From contig CAAGFN010000018.1 of NCBI GenBank assembly GCA_900769145.1, forward strand, positions 1 to 6,190: a DNA stretch of 6,190 bases, in the 5' to 3' direction. The translations under genes were made by a program, and so were the position numbers. Under the pieces are notes generated by a model, which was given only the letters and a program-made list of their open reading frames with translations, did no database searches and was not told the DNA's origin. Below, piece by piece: positions 1-6,190 of the stretch; position 1 is the first letter of the stretch, and every line of letters starts with the position of its first letter. The DNA is from Rikenellaceae bacterium. GTDB taxonomy: Bacteria; Bacteroidota; Bacteroidia; Bacteroidales; UBA932.

Positions 1-2
1 GC

Positions 3-2387
3 GACAATGCCCCGTCATTCGAGGGCCCCAGACCACAGGGAATGAGGCTGGAAGGAGATTTCAATGAAAGCGGGAAATGGTCAGGAGCCGGCATTGGATT
101 CGCCGACAGCAAGTCAGTCTATACAGGCGATGACAACCCTTTCACTATGGGCACGGCAAGGAAATCGGACTGCGTAAGGGAGCAGGGCGGCAATGCTGCC
201 ACTGTATGGACCCCCGACATTCCGGAAAGGGGCGAATATGCCGTCTACATATCATACACCACATTGCCAAACAGCAGCGAGACAGCGCATTACACGGTCA
301 GCCATCTCGGCGGGGAAACAGGATTCACTGTCAACCAGAAAATGGGAGGCGGCACCTGGATTTACCTCGGCACCTTCGAATTCGACAAAGGCCGCAAAGG
401 GAGCGTGAAACTTGACAACGGTACGCCTAAAGGCCATTCATACAAGCCGGGGACAGCGGTTACTGCCGATGCAGTCCGTTTCGGCGGCGGAATGGGAAAG
501 ATAGCGAGAGGGCCGAAGGACTCCCCTGTCGAGGAGTATCAGGTATCAGGACTTCCAAGTTACGCGGAGGGAGCATTGTACTGGATGCAATGGGCAGGTG
601 CTGACACTACTGTCACAAGGCTGCACGAGGACGACTACACCAATGATTTCGCAGACCGCGGCGCCTGGGTGACAATGATGAGCGGAGGCTCCAGGGTCAA
701 TCCTAAAACAGCCGGCAAAGGCATCCCCGTGGACCTGTCCATCGGTTTCCACACAGATGCCGGCATGACGCAGAATGACTCCATCATTGGGACATTGGGC
801 ATCTATACGCTTAAATGTGAAGGCAGCAGGAAACTTCCCGGCGGAGAGGACCGCATGACTTCCAGAGTGCTTATGGACGATATCCAGACCCAGGTAGTGA
901 ACGATATCCGGGAACTTTTCGAACCGGAATGGAGGCGTCGCCAGATCTGGGACAGGTCCTACAGCGAATCCAGGACTACCGGAGTTCCGGGCATAATTCT
1001 CGAACTCCTCTCCCACCAGAACTTCGCGGACATGAAATACGGACTGGACCCGGCATTCAGGTTCACCGCAAGCCGTGCAGTGTACAAGGGCATATTGAAA
1101 TATCTCAGCAGCCGATACAACTGTCACTATGTCGTCCAGCCCCTGCCGGTCAACTCCTTCTCTGTCGCCATCAAGGACGGGAAAAAGGCGGTCCTGAGAT
1201 GGAGGACTACGGAAGACAGACTTGAGCCGACAGCAAAGCCGGAGGGCTTCATCCTCTACTCCAGAGTAGATGACAGCGGCTTCGATGAAGGCAGGGAAAT
1301 CAATGCCGAACTCGGGGATGACGGATTCTGGACATTCGAGACTAATATCTGGAACGGTCACCTCCACAGCTTCAAGATTGTGGCTTTCAATGAAGGAGGC
1401 AAGAGTTTCCCATCTGAAATACTGAGCGCGGGAATGCCGGAAAGCGGCTACGACCATAGCCGGGAAGTATTGGTAGTCAACAATTTCACCCGCGTGGCAC
1501 CACCGGCCTGGTTCGACACTACGAAATATGCAGGGTTCGATGACAGGCTCGACCGCGGTGTCCCTTATATCAGGGAAATAAACTATATCGGGGAAATGTA
1601 CGAATGGCGGAGAGATATGCTCTGGACTGACGACGACAATCCCGGCTTCGGAGGCTCATACACCGACCTCGCAGGCAAAATAGTCGCGGGAAACACTTTC
1701 GACTACCCTTCAGTGCACGGAAAGTCCCTGCTCAGGGCCGGCTATTCATTCTCCTCAGCAAGTTCCGAAGCATTCGTCCGTGACAGTTCCAGGCTGCACG
1801 GATTCAGATTCTCGGACATTATCTGCGGCAAGCAGGTCACCACACCTTCAGGCCCCGGCGGAAGAGTACCGGACAGGTTCCGGGTATTCCCAGAGGGATT
1901 GAGAAAATCCCTCACCTCATTTACGGCCAAGGGAGGCAGCCTCATCGTCTCCGGCTCCAACATCGGCACAGATCTCTGGGACAGGGTTTACCCCACCCCT
2001 GTGGATTCTACATATCAGGCTGAAGGACAGGTATTTGCACAAAATATCCTGGGCTACAGATGGCTTACGAACTATGCTGAAAGAGGCGGCTCGGTAATAA
2101 GCGTCAAGTCGGACAAGATTATGCCGAAGAAAGGCAAGTTCTCTTTCAACCAGAACATCAGCGACAAGATATACTGCGTAGAGACCCCTGACGGCCTGCT
2201 GCCTGCCGGAAATAATTCATCCATCTTCCTCAGATACGGGAACACACTGATACCTTCCGCCGTATGTAATGAAGGGGCCGGATACAGGAGTGTCAGCATC
2301 GGATTCCCGTTGGAGACAATGACTGAGGAACCGGAGATGGACGAACTGTTCAGGGCCATTATGGAATTTCTTGACACTAAGGACTAA
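3..2387 (+). CDS. Golvesin/Xly-domain N-acetylmuramoyl-L-alanine amidase-like envelope protein (5' partial)
   Basis: The frame is open from the first full codon at position 3, so the gene starts upstream; the ATG at 42 is internal. Numbering residues from that ATG: about 8-150 form a golvesin/xanthan-lyase-type beta-sandwich domain ending in the typical ADAVRFGGG. About 165-360 are the second half of an Amidase_3 fold, with zinc-ligand His237 in SIGFHTDAG (nt 750-752) and catalytic Glu321 in GIILELLSH (nt 1002-1004). About 365-465 resemble fibronectin III. About 475-781 form a C-terminal domain, perhaps glutamine-amidotransferase-like (a run ending GGSLIVSGSNIG near 630). The first zinc His and Glu should lie upstream, so the binding-like domain appears inserted within the amidase. 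The family is expected to cleave the amide between muramic acid and L-Ala in peptidoglycan, outside the cytoplasm; the signal peptide would be upstream. Such proteins are often mislabelled xanthan lyase. Substrate and activity are inferred. Family confidence is good; the C-terminal fold is tentative. Confidence 0.85.
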   Translation, partial: DNAPSFEGPRPQGMRLEGDFNESGKWSGAGIGFADSKSVYTGDDNPFTMGTARKSDCVREQGGNAATVWTPDIPERGEYAVYISYTTLPNSSETAHYTVSHLGGETGFTVNQKMGGGTWIYLGTFEFDKGRKGSVKLDNGTPKGHSYKPGTAVTADAVRFGGGMGKIARGPKDSPVEEYQVSGLPSYAEGALYWMQWAGADTTVTRLHEDDYTNDFADRGAWVTMMSGGSRVNPKTAGKGIPVDLSIGFHTDAGMTQNDSIIGTLGIYTLKCEGSRKLPGGEDRMTSRVLMDDIQTQVVNDIRELFEPEWRRRQIWDRSYSESRTTGVPGIILELLSHQNFADMKYGLDPAFRFTASRAVYKGILKYLSSRYNCHYVVQPLPVNSFSVAIKDGKKAVLRWRTTEDRLEPTAKPEGFILYSRVDDSGFDEGREINAELGDDGFWTFETNIWNGHLHSFKIVAFNEGGKSFPSEILSAGMPESGYDHSREVLVVNNFTRVAPPAWFDTTKYAGFDDRLDRGVPYIREINYIGEMYEWRRDMLWTDDDNPGFGGSYTDLAGKIVAGNTFDYPSVHGKSLLRAGYSFSSASSEAFVRDSSRLHGFRFSDIICGKQVTTPSGPGGRVPDRFRVFPEGLRKSLTSFTAKGGSLIVSGSNIGTDLWDRVYPTPVDSTYQAEGQVFAQNILGYRWLTNYAERGGSVISVKSDKIMPKKGKFSFNQNISDKIYCVETPDGLLPAGNNSSIFLRYGNTLIPSAVCNEGAGYRSVSIGFPLETMTEEPEMDELFRAIMEFLDTKD
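2378..2383 (+). promoter_or_regulatory. Shine-Dalgarno-like site for the cysteine desulfidase gene
   Basis: TAAGGA lies five bases before the ATG at 2389 and inside the last codons of the upstream gene. It supports ATG 2389 over the in-frame TTG at 2371, which would add six residues not expected in the family. Bacteroidota often do without such a site, so it may be fortuitous. Confidence 0.4.
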
Positions 2388-2388
2388 T

Positions 2389-3702
2389 ATGGACAAAGCC
2401 AGACAAACAGAAATCATCGGCCTGATACACAGGGAGGTAAAGCCGGCTCTGGGTTGTACCGAGCCTGTCGCCGTCGCTCTCGCCGCCGCCAAGGCGAGGG
2501 AAATTCTCGGCAACGCCACCAATGCCGGACCGGATACTCTCAGGGTCAATGTTGAAGTCAGCGGGAATATCCTGAAAAACGGGATGGGGGTCGGGATTCC
2601 CGGAACCGGGATGATAGGCCTTCGCATCGCCGCTGCACTGGGAGCAGTATGCGGCAATGCCGGCTACGGTCTGGAAGTGCTCAAAGACGTTGACAATGAA
2701 GGCATTGGGCATTCCAAAAGAATGGTGGCGGAAGGACTGGTGGACATTGACCTGAAGGCTGATGCGCCAAAACTATATGTCAAGGCTAAAGTATCAGCAG
2801 GCGGTCACGAGGCCTGGGCTGTGATAGAAAACATGCACGACAGAATCGTGGAGACAGGGTTAGACGGCAGGGCTGAGGACTTGAGGCATCACCATCAGGA
2901 TATCCACGACCAGGATGCCGCAGAGGACAGGGAGACATTGGATTACTGCTTGACCGTCAAGGAAATATGCGAATTTGCAGAGACTGCCGACATTGACAGT
3001 ATAAGATTCATACTCGACGACAGGAAACTCAATATGGCCCTTGCAGACGAAGGCCTCAGGGGAGAATACGGACTGAAGGTGGGCAAGGCGATATTGAACA
3101 ACAACGAGAAGGTATTCGGAAAGGATTTCCTCACTTACGCCATGGCACTGACAGCCGCCGCCTCGGATGCCAGGATGGCGGGCTGCACTCTGCCTGCGAT
3201 GAGCAATTCGGGAAGCGGCAACCAGGGAATCACTGTCAGCATGCCTGTCATAGCATACGCCGAAAGATACGGCACGGACGACGGGACATTGGCCAGGGCA
3301 TTGATACTCAGCAATCTGATAGCCATTCACATAAAGGGTTATCTCGGCAGGCTATCAGCATTGTGCGGCTGTGTCGTGGCATCCACCGGAGCAGCCTGCG
3401 GACTGGTATGGCTGAGAGGCGGAGGTTACAATGAAATCTGCGCCGCCATCAAGAATATGGTGGGAAACATTACCGGGATGGTTTGCGACGGTGCCAAAGT
3501 GGGCTGCGCAATGAAGGTGGCCTCCGGAGTATCCAGTGCCATCCAGTCGGCTGTCCTGGCACTCGGCGGGACCTGTGTCAGCGAGACGGACGGCATCATT
3601 GACAAGGACATAGAGAAGACAATCAGCAATCTGGGCAGCATCGGCTCCTCCGGTATGGAAATGGCGGACTGCCTGATACAGAAGATAATGGTATGCAAGT
3701 AA
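2389..3702 (+). CDS. cyuA: L-cysteine desulfidase, UPF0597/CyuA (YhaM) family
   Basis: This is a complete 437-residue protein, the usual length for the family. Members break L-cysteine into pyruvate, ammonia and hydrogen sulfide in the cytoplasm and carry an oxygen-sensitive [4Fe-4S] cluster. Family hallmarks in order are VKPALGCTEP (Cys23), KNGMGVGIPGTGMIGL (about 64-78), IRFILDDRKLN (about 205-215), SDARMAGCTLPAMSNSGSGN (about 259-278), RLSALCG (Cys326) and MVCDGAKVGCAMKV (Cys366, Cys373). Cys23, Cys326, Cys366 and Cys373 also occur in E. coli YhaM as I remember it and are the likely cluster ligands. The fold is shared with the alpha subunit of iron-sulfur L-serine dehydratases, so some serine-like substrate use is possible. 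Residues 162-183 form an unusually His/Asp/Glu-rich loop. The ATG lies one base after the upstream TAA, implying shared transcription and probable translational coupling. The family is secure; the substrate is inferred from homologues. Confidence 0.92.
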   Translation: MDKARQTEIIGLIHREVKPALGCTEPVAVALAAAKAREILGNATNAGPDTLRVNVEVSGNILKNGMGVGIPGTGMIGLRIAAALGAVCGNAGYGLEVLKDVDNEGIGHSKRMVAEGLVDIDLKADAPKLYVKAKVSAGGHEAWAVIENMHDRIVETGLDGRAEDLRHHHQDIHDQDAAEDRETLDYCLTVKEICEFAETADIDSIRFILDDRKLNMALADEGLRGEYGLKVGKAILNNNEKVFGKDFLTYAMALTAAASDARMAGCTLPAMSNSGSGNQGITVSMPVIAYAERYGTDDGTLARALILSNLIAIHIKGYLGRLSALCGCVVASTGAACGLVWLRGGGYNEICAAIKNMVGNITGMVCDGAKVGCAMKVASGVSSAIQSAVLALGGTCVSETDGIIDKDIEKTISNLGSIGSSGMEMADCLIQKIMVCK

Positions 3703-3704
3703 AT

Positions 3705-4700
3705 ATGGACATCGATTTCGTGGTGACCTGGGTCGATATGAACGACCCTGAGTGGAAAAAGGATTTCGCCCGGGCCAGAGGAGAGATTGACAACTCCAGG
3801 AACCAGTTCTCTGAGGCCAGGTTCAGGGACTACGGCTTCCTGAAATACTGGTTCAGGGGCGTGGAGAAGTTTGCCCCTTGGGTCAGGAAGGTACATTTCG
3901 TCACCTGCGGACAGAAGCCGGACTGGCTGGACACCTCCAATCCCAAACTGCATCTGGTTTCCCACAAGGACTACATACCGGAGCGTTTCCTGCCGACTTT
4001 CAACTCTACGGTACTGGAATTCCACATGCACAAAATCCCTGGCCTGTCGGAGCATTTCGTCTATTTCAATGATGACTTCTACCTTACCTCCCCTACTCCG
4101 GAATCCCGTTTCTTTGCCGGAAATGGGCTTCCGCACGACATAGCCGCATTCAGGTACAACAGCGGACTGAGCCTGTGGTCCAAGACATTGGAGAACAATA
4201 TCAGGCTGATAAACAGGCATTTCGACAAGAAGGAAGTCCTGGCCAGGGACGCCGGCAAATGGTTCACGCCTGAATATGGCAGCAAATCAAGGCTGACCAG
4301 GCTGCTCAGGCCTTATGGGAATTTCATAACATTGAGAATCCCCCACAATGCCCAGCCGTATCTCAAATCAGTATTCAATGATGTATGGGAACATTGCGGA
4401 GCGGAACTCGAAGAGGCTTCAACCCACACTTTCCGCAGCGAGGCTGACCTGACCCCGGAACTATTCCGCACCTGGCAGATTTGCAGGTCGGATTTCGAGC
4501 CTTACAATACCTACAAGGACACGAAGATGTTTCCGCTGATGGTCAAGCCGAAACAGGCCGTGAAGGCCATCAGGGAGCAAAGATACAAGCTTGTTTGCAT
4601 CAATGACAGCGTGCATATCCGCAACTACGACAAGGTGATGCAGGAGCTGCACGACGCATTCGAGAGCATATTGCCGGAAAAATCCTCATTCGAACTGTAG
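3705..4700 (+). CDS. Stealth-family protein, predicted sugar-phosphate transferase for surface polysaccharide
   Basis: This complete 331-residue protein shows all four Stealth conserved regions. CR1 is at the N-terminus (IDFVVTWVDMNDPEW). CR2 is at about 40-130, from RDYGFLKYWFRGVEKFAPWV to FVYFNDDFYL with Asp123-Asp124. CR3 is at about 212-260 (PHNAQPYLKSVF and following). CR4 is near 294-331 (YKLVCINDSV and following). Family members are hexose-1-phosphate transferases that build phosphate-linked capsular or exopolysaccharides in the cytoplasm; UDP-GlcNAc phosphotransferase (GNPTAB) is the animal relative. No membrane segment or signal peptide is visible. The start at 3705 is chosen because CR1 normally begins almost at the initiator Met and the ATG follows the upstream stop by two bases. 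An in-frame ATG at 3693 would add four residues and overlap the previous gene by ten bases; a weak AGAAGA lies before it, so it remains possible. No glycosyltransferases, flippase or polymerase genes are visible nearby, so acceptor and sugar are unknown. Confidence 0.9.
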   Translation: MDIDFVVTWVDMNDPEWKKDFARARGEIDNSRNQFSEARFRDYGFLKYWFRGVEKFAPWVRKVHFVTCGQKPDWLDTSNPKLHLVSHKDYIPERFLPTFNSTVLEFHMHKIPGLSEHFVYFNDDFYLTSPTPESRFFAGNGLPHDIAAFRYNSGLSLWSKTLENNIRLINRHFDKKEVLARDAGKWFTPEYGSKSRLTRLLRPYGNFITLRIPHNAQPYLKSVFNDVWEHCGAELEEASTHTFRSEADLTPELFRTWQICRSDFEPYNTYKDTKMFPLMVKPKQAVKAIREQRYKLVCINDSVHIRNYDKVMQELHDAFESILPEKSSFEL

Positions 4701-4748
4701 CAATGCAGGATTGAGACAGAATTATAATCAACACAAACAGATACAATT
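4701..4748 (+). promoter_or_regulatory. Intergenic leader with possible ettA promoter
   Basis: This 48-base gap is clearly more AT-rich than the genes around it. TATAAT sits at 4723-4728, 20 bases before the ettA ATG. No -35 box lies at normal spacing: TTGAGA at 4711-4716 is only six bases away. The match to the Bacteroidota -7 element (TAnnTTTG) is only partial. No GC-rich stem followed by a T-run is present, so read-through from the upstream genes is possible. No Shine-Dalgarno sequence precedes the ATG; the leader is A-rich, as is common in Bacteroidota. Confidence 0.3.
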
Positions 4749-6190
4749 ATGGCAGACGAGAAGATCATCTTTTCGATGAACCGGGTGGGAAAGGTCCTCC
4801 CGTCAAGCAACAAAGTAATATTGAAGGACATCTGTCTTTCGTTCTTCTATGGGGCGAAGATCGGCATTATCGGTCTCAACGGCTCCGGAAAGTCCACATT
4901 GATGAAGATTATCGCCGGTGTGGAGAAGAGTTTCCAGGGTGAAGTGGTATGGGCACCGGGCTACACGGTGGGCTATCTTGAGCAGGAGCCTCAGATGGAC
5001 CCTGACAAGACTGTGCTGGAAGTGGTCCAGGAGGGTGTGCAGGAGGTTATGGACCTGCTCAAGGAATATGAGGAGGTCAACCTGAAGTTCTGCGAGCCGA
5101 TGGATGACGACCAGATGAATGCCCTCATCGAGAGGCAGGGCGAATTGACGGAGAAAATCGAGCATTGCGGAGGCTGGGAAATTGACGCCAAACTCGAAAG
5201 GGCTATGGATGCGCTCCAGTGTCCTCCTCCGGATGCTATAGTGGCCAATCTCAGCGGTGGCGAAAGAAGACGCGTGGCACTCTGCCGCCTCCTGCTCCGC
5301 CAGCCGGATGTTCTCCTGCTCGACGAGCCGACCAACCACCTCGACACAGAGAGTATCCAGTGGCTTGAGGCCCATCTCCAGCAGTACAAGGGTACCGTTA
5401 TCGCCGTGACCCACGACCGTTATTTCCTGGATGACGTGGCAGGCTGGATTCTGGAGCTTGACAGGGGCGAAGGTATTCCTTGGAAGGGCAACTATTCTTC
5501 CTGGCTCGACCAGAAGACAAAGCGACTGGCAATGGAGGAGAAGCAGGAAAGCAAGCGCCGCAAGACTCTCGAAAGGGAGTTGGAATGGGTCAGGATGGCC
5601 CCGAAGGCTCGTCACGCCAAGTCCAAGGCCCGTCTCGGCGCATACGAGAAGCTGGCCAGCCAGGATGGCAAGGAGAAGGAGGCCAATCTCGAAATCTATA
5701 TCCCGGACGGTCCGAAGCTCGGCAACCGGGTAATCGAGTTCAAGGACGTTTCCAAGGCCTACGGCGACAAGCTCCTCTTCGAGCATCTGTCCTTCATGCT
5801 TCCGCCTGCCGGCATTGTCGGTGTCATCGGACCGAACGGAGCGGGCAAGACCACATTGTTCCGCCTGATTATGGGTCTCGAGCAGCCTGACAGCGGTGAA
5901 ATCACCATCGGCGAGACCGTGAAACTGGCATACGTGGACCAGCAGCACAAGAGCATTGACCCTGACAAGACCGTCTTCGAGACCATTTCTGACGGCTACG
6001 ACTGGATAAGGCTGGGCAAGAGGGATGTCAATGCGAGGGCCTACGTCTCCCGTTTCAATTTCACCGGAGCGGACCAGGAGAAGAAGTGCGGCGTGCTGTC
6101 CGGAGGTGAGCGCAACAGGCTCCACCTGGCCCTGACGCTCAAGGACGAGGGCAATGTACTCCTCCTCGACGAGCCGACCAACCACCTCGA
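4749..6190 (+). CDS. ettA: ABC-F ATPase EttA, energy-dependent translational throttle (3' partial)
   Basis: The first 480 codons are present; the E. coli protein has about 555 residues, so some 75 C-terminal residues are missing beyond the window. EttA is a soluble ABC-F ATPase that binds the ribosomal E site and gates the start of elongation according to ATP/ADP level. ABC1 has Walker A GLNGSGKST (42-50), signature LSGGE (168-172), Walker B LLLLDEPTNHLD (188-199) and switch His222. The interdomain linker, with the P-site tRNA-interaction motif, spans about 240-320 and is rich in Lys/Arg (KARHAKSKARL, 286-296). ABC2 has Walker A GPNGAGKTT (361-369), signature LSGGE (450-454) and Walker B DEPTNHL (474-480). 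DPDKTV recurs at 84-89 and 404-409, reflecting the duplicated cassette. GILELDRGEGIPW-like and GNYSSWL runs near 233-252 match E. coli EttA closely, separating it from Uup and other ABC-F proteins. Arginine codons include many CGC/CGT, unlike the AGG-rich genes upstream, consistent with higher expression. Confidence 0.95.
   Translation, partial: MADEKIIFSMNRVGKVLPSSNKVILKDICLSFFYGAKIGIIGLNGSGKSTLMKIIAGVEKSFQGEVVWAPGYTVGYLEQEPQMDPDKTVLEVVQEGVQEVMDLLKEYEEVNLKFCEPMDDDQMNALIERQGELTEKIEHCGGWEIDAKLERAMDALQCPPPDAIVANLSGGERRRVALCRLLLRQPDVLLLDEPTNHLDTESIQWLEAHLQQYKGTVIAVTHDRYFLDDVAGWILELDRGEGIPWKGNYSSWLDQKTKRLAMEEKQESKRRKTLERELEWVRMAPKARHAKSKARLGAYEKLASQDGKEKEANLEIYIPDGPKLGNRVIEFKDVSKAYGDKLLFEHLSFMLPPAGIVGVIGPNGAGKTTLFRLIMGLEQPDSGEITIGETVKLAYVDQQHKSIDPDKTVFETISDGYDWIRLGKRDVNARAYVSRFNFTGADQEKKCGVLSGGERNRLHLALTLKDEGNVLLLDEPTNHL
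6159..6190 (+). repeat. Near-exact 32-base direct repeat of 5313-5344 (Walker B/D-loop coding)
   Basis: Positions 6159-6190 match 5313-5344 at 31 of 32 bases; the only difference is 5318 G versus 6164 C. Both copies encode the Walker B glutamate and D-loop (LLLDEPTNHL and following) of the two ABC cassettes of EttA. Such identity usually reflects the duplicated fold plus codon bias or gene conversion. The copy ends exactly at the window edge. Confidence 0.8.

Noticed and set aside
546..1457. Open frame (303 codons) on the minus strand opposite the amidase-like gene
   Set aside because: The + strand carries the amidase motifs and a continuous family match; the antisense translation is low-complexity and unlike any family I recognise.
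3..2387. Naming the first gene a xanthan lyase
   Set aside because: That name comes only from the accessory binding-like domain. The visible catalytic residues are those of an Amidase_3 hydrolase, and no polysaccharide-lyase motif is seen.
2371..2388. TTG at 2371 as start of the cysteine desulfidase
   Set aside because: It would add six residues overlapping the upstream gene. ATG 2389 has an SD-like TAAGGA at good spacing and fits the family N-terminus.
2850..2900. Possible frameshift behind the odd His-rich loop in the desulfidase
   Set aside because: Both other frames have stop codons near 2855-2875 and give no better family match. The correct frame resumes without a break on both sides, so it is read as a variable loop.
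2389..3702. Calling gene 2 an L-serine dehydratase alpha subunit
   Set aside because: The folds are related, but the N-terminal GCTEP motif, the length and the full run of motifs match the UPF0597/CyuA family.
3735..3743. Met in place of the common Gly in the Stealth CR1 motif (WVDMNDPEW)
   Set aside because: The rest of CR1 is intact, and this variant seems to be usual for a Bacteroidota subfamily, so it is not evidence of inactivity.
4660..4740. Rho-independent terminator after the Stealth gene
   Set aside because: Only a five-base inverted match (ATTGC/GCAAT) across a long loop is present, and no T-run follows.
4803..6185. Long open frame (460 codons) on the minus strand opposite ettA
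   Set aside because: It is the mirror of a strongly biased coding sequence; the + strand matches EttA throughout with all ATPase motifs. The antisense product shows no recognisable domain and is a known kind of spurious call opposite ABC ATPases.

Overview
The window holds four protein genes, all on the + strand and almost without gaps. It looks like chromosomal housekeeping and cell-envelope DNA from a member of the Bacteroidota, probably order Bacteroidales. The grounds are the amidase with a golvesin/Xly-type domain (a Bacteroidales-style architecture), the short AT-rich leader without a Shine-Dalgarno sequence before the last gene, and the close family fit of all four products. By eye the DNA is fairly G+C-rich for that order, and AGG is used heavily for arginine in the first three genes. 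The genus cannot be named from the sequence alone.

Layout: (1) positions 3-2387, the 3' part of a large envelope protein whose start lies before the window. It has a golvesin/Xly carbohydrate-binding-like domain, the second half of an Amidase_3-type zinc amidase, a fibronectin-III-like segment and a C-terminal domain that may have an amidotransferase-like fold. (2) Positions 2389-3702, a complete L-cysteine desulfidase of the UPF0597/CyuA (YhaM) family. (3) Positions 3705-4700, a complete Stealth-family protein (predicted sugar-phosphate transferase of surface polysaccharide synthesis). (4) From 4749 to the window end, the first 480 codons of the ABC-F translation factor EttA, cut off inside the second Walker B/D-loop.

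Genes 1, 2 and 3 are separated by 1 and 2 bases, so they are almost certainly one transcript with coupled translation. Gene 4 follows after a 48-base AT-rich gap that may carry its own promoter. Two of the three tightly packed genes point to the envelope (wall amidase, surface glycan transferase). The cysteine desulfidase between them is a metabolic enzyme with no obvious link to that job.

No RNA genes, mobile elements, CRISPR arrays or attachment sites were seen, and no stretch longer than 300 bases lacks a gene. I did not find a convincing new system. The points most worth a second look are the interrupted amidase architecture, the mixed three-gene operon, and a near-exact direct repeat of the first Walker B coding sequence exactly at the window's right edge.
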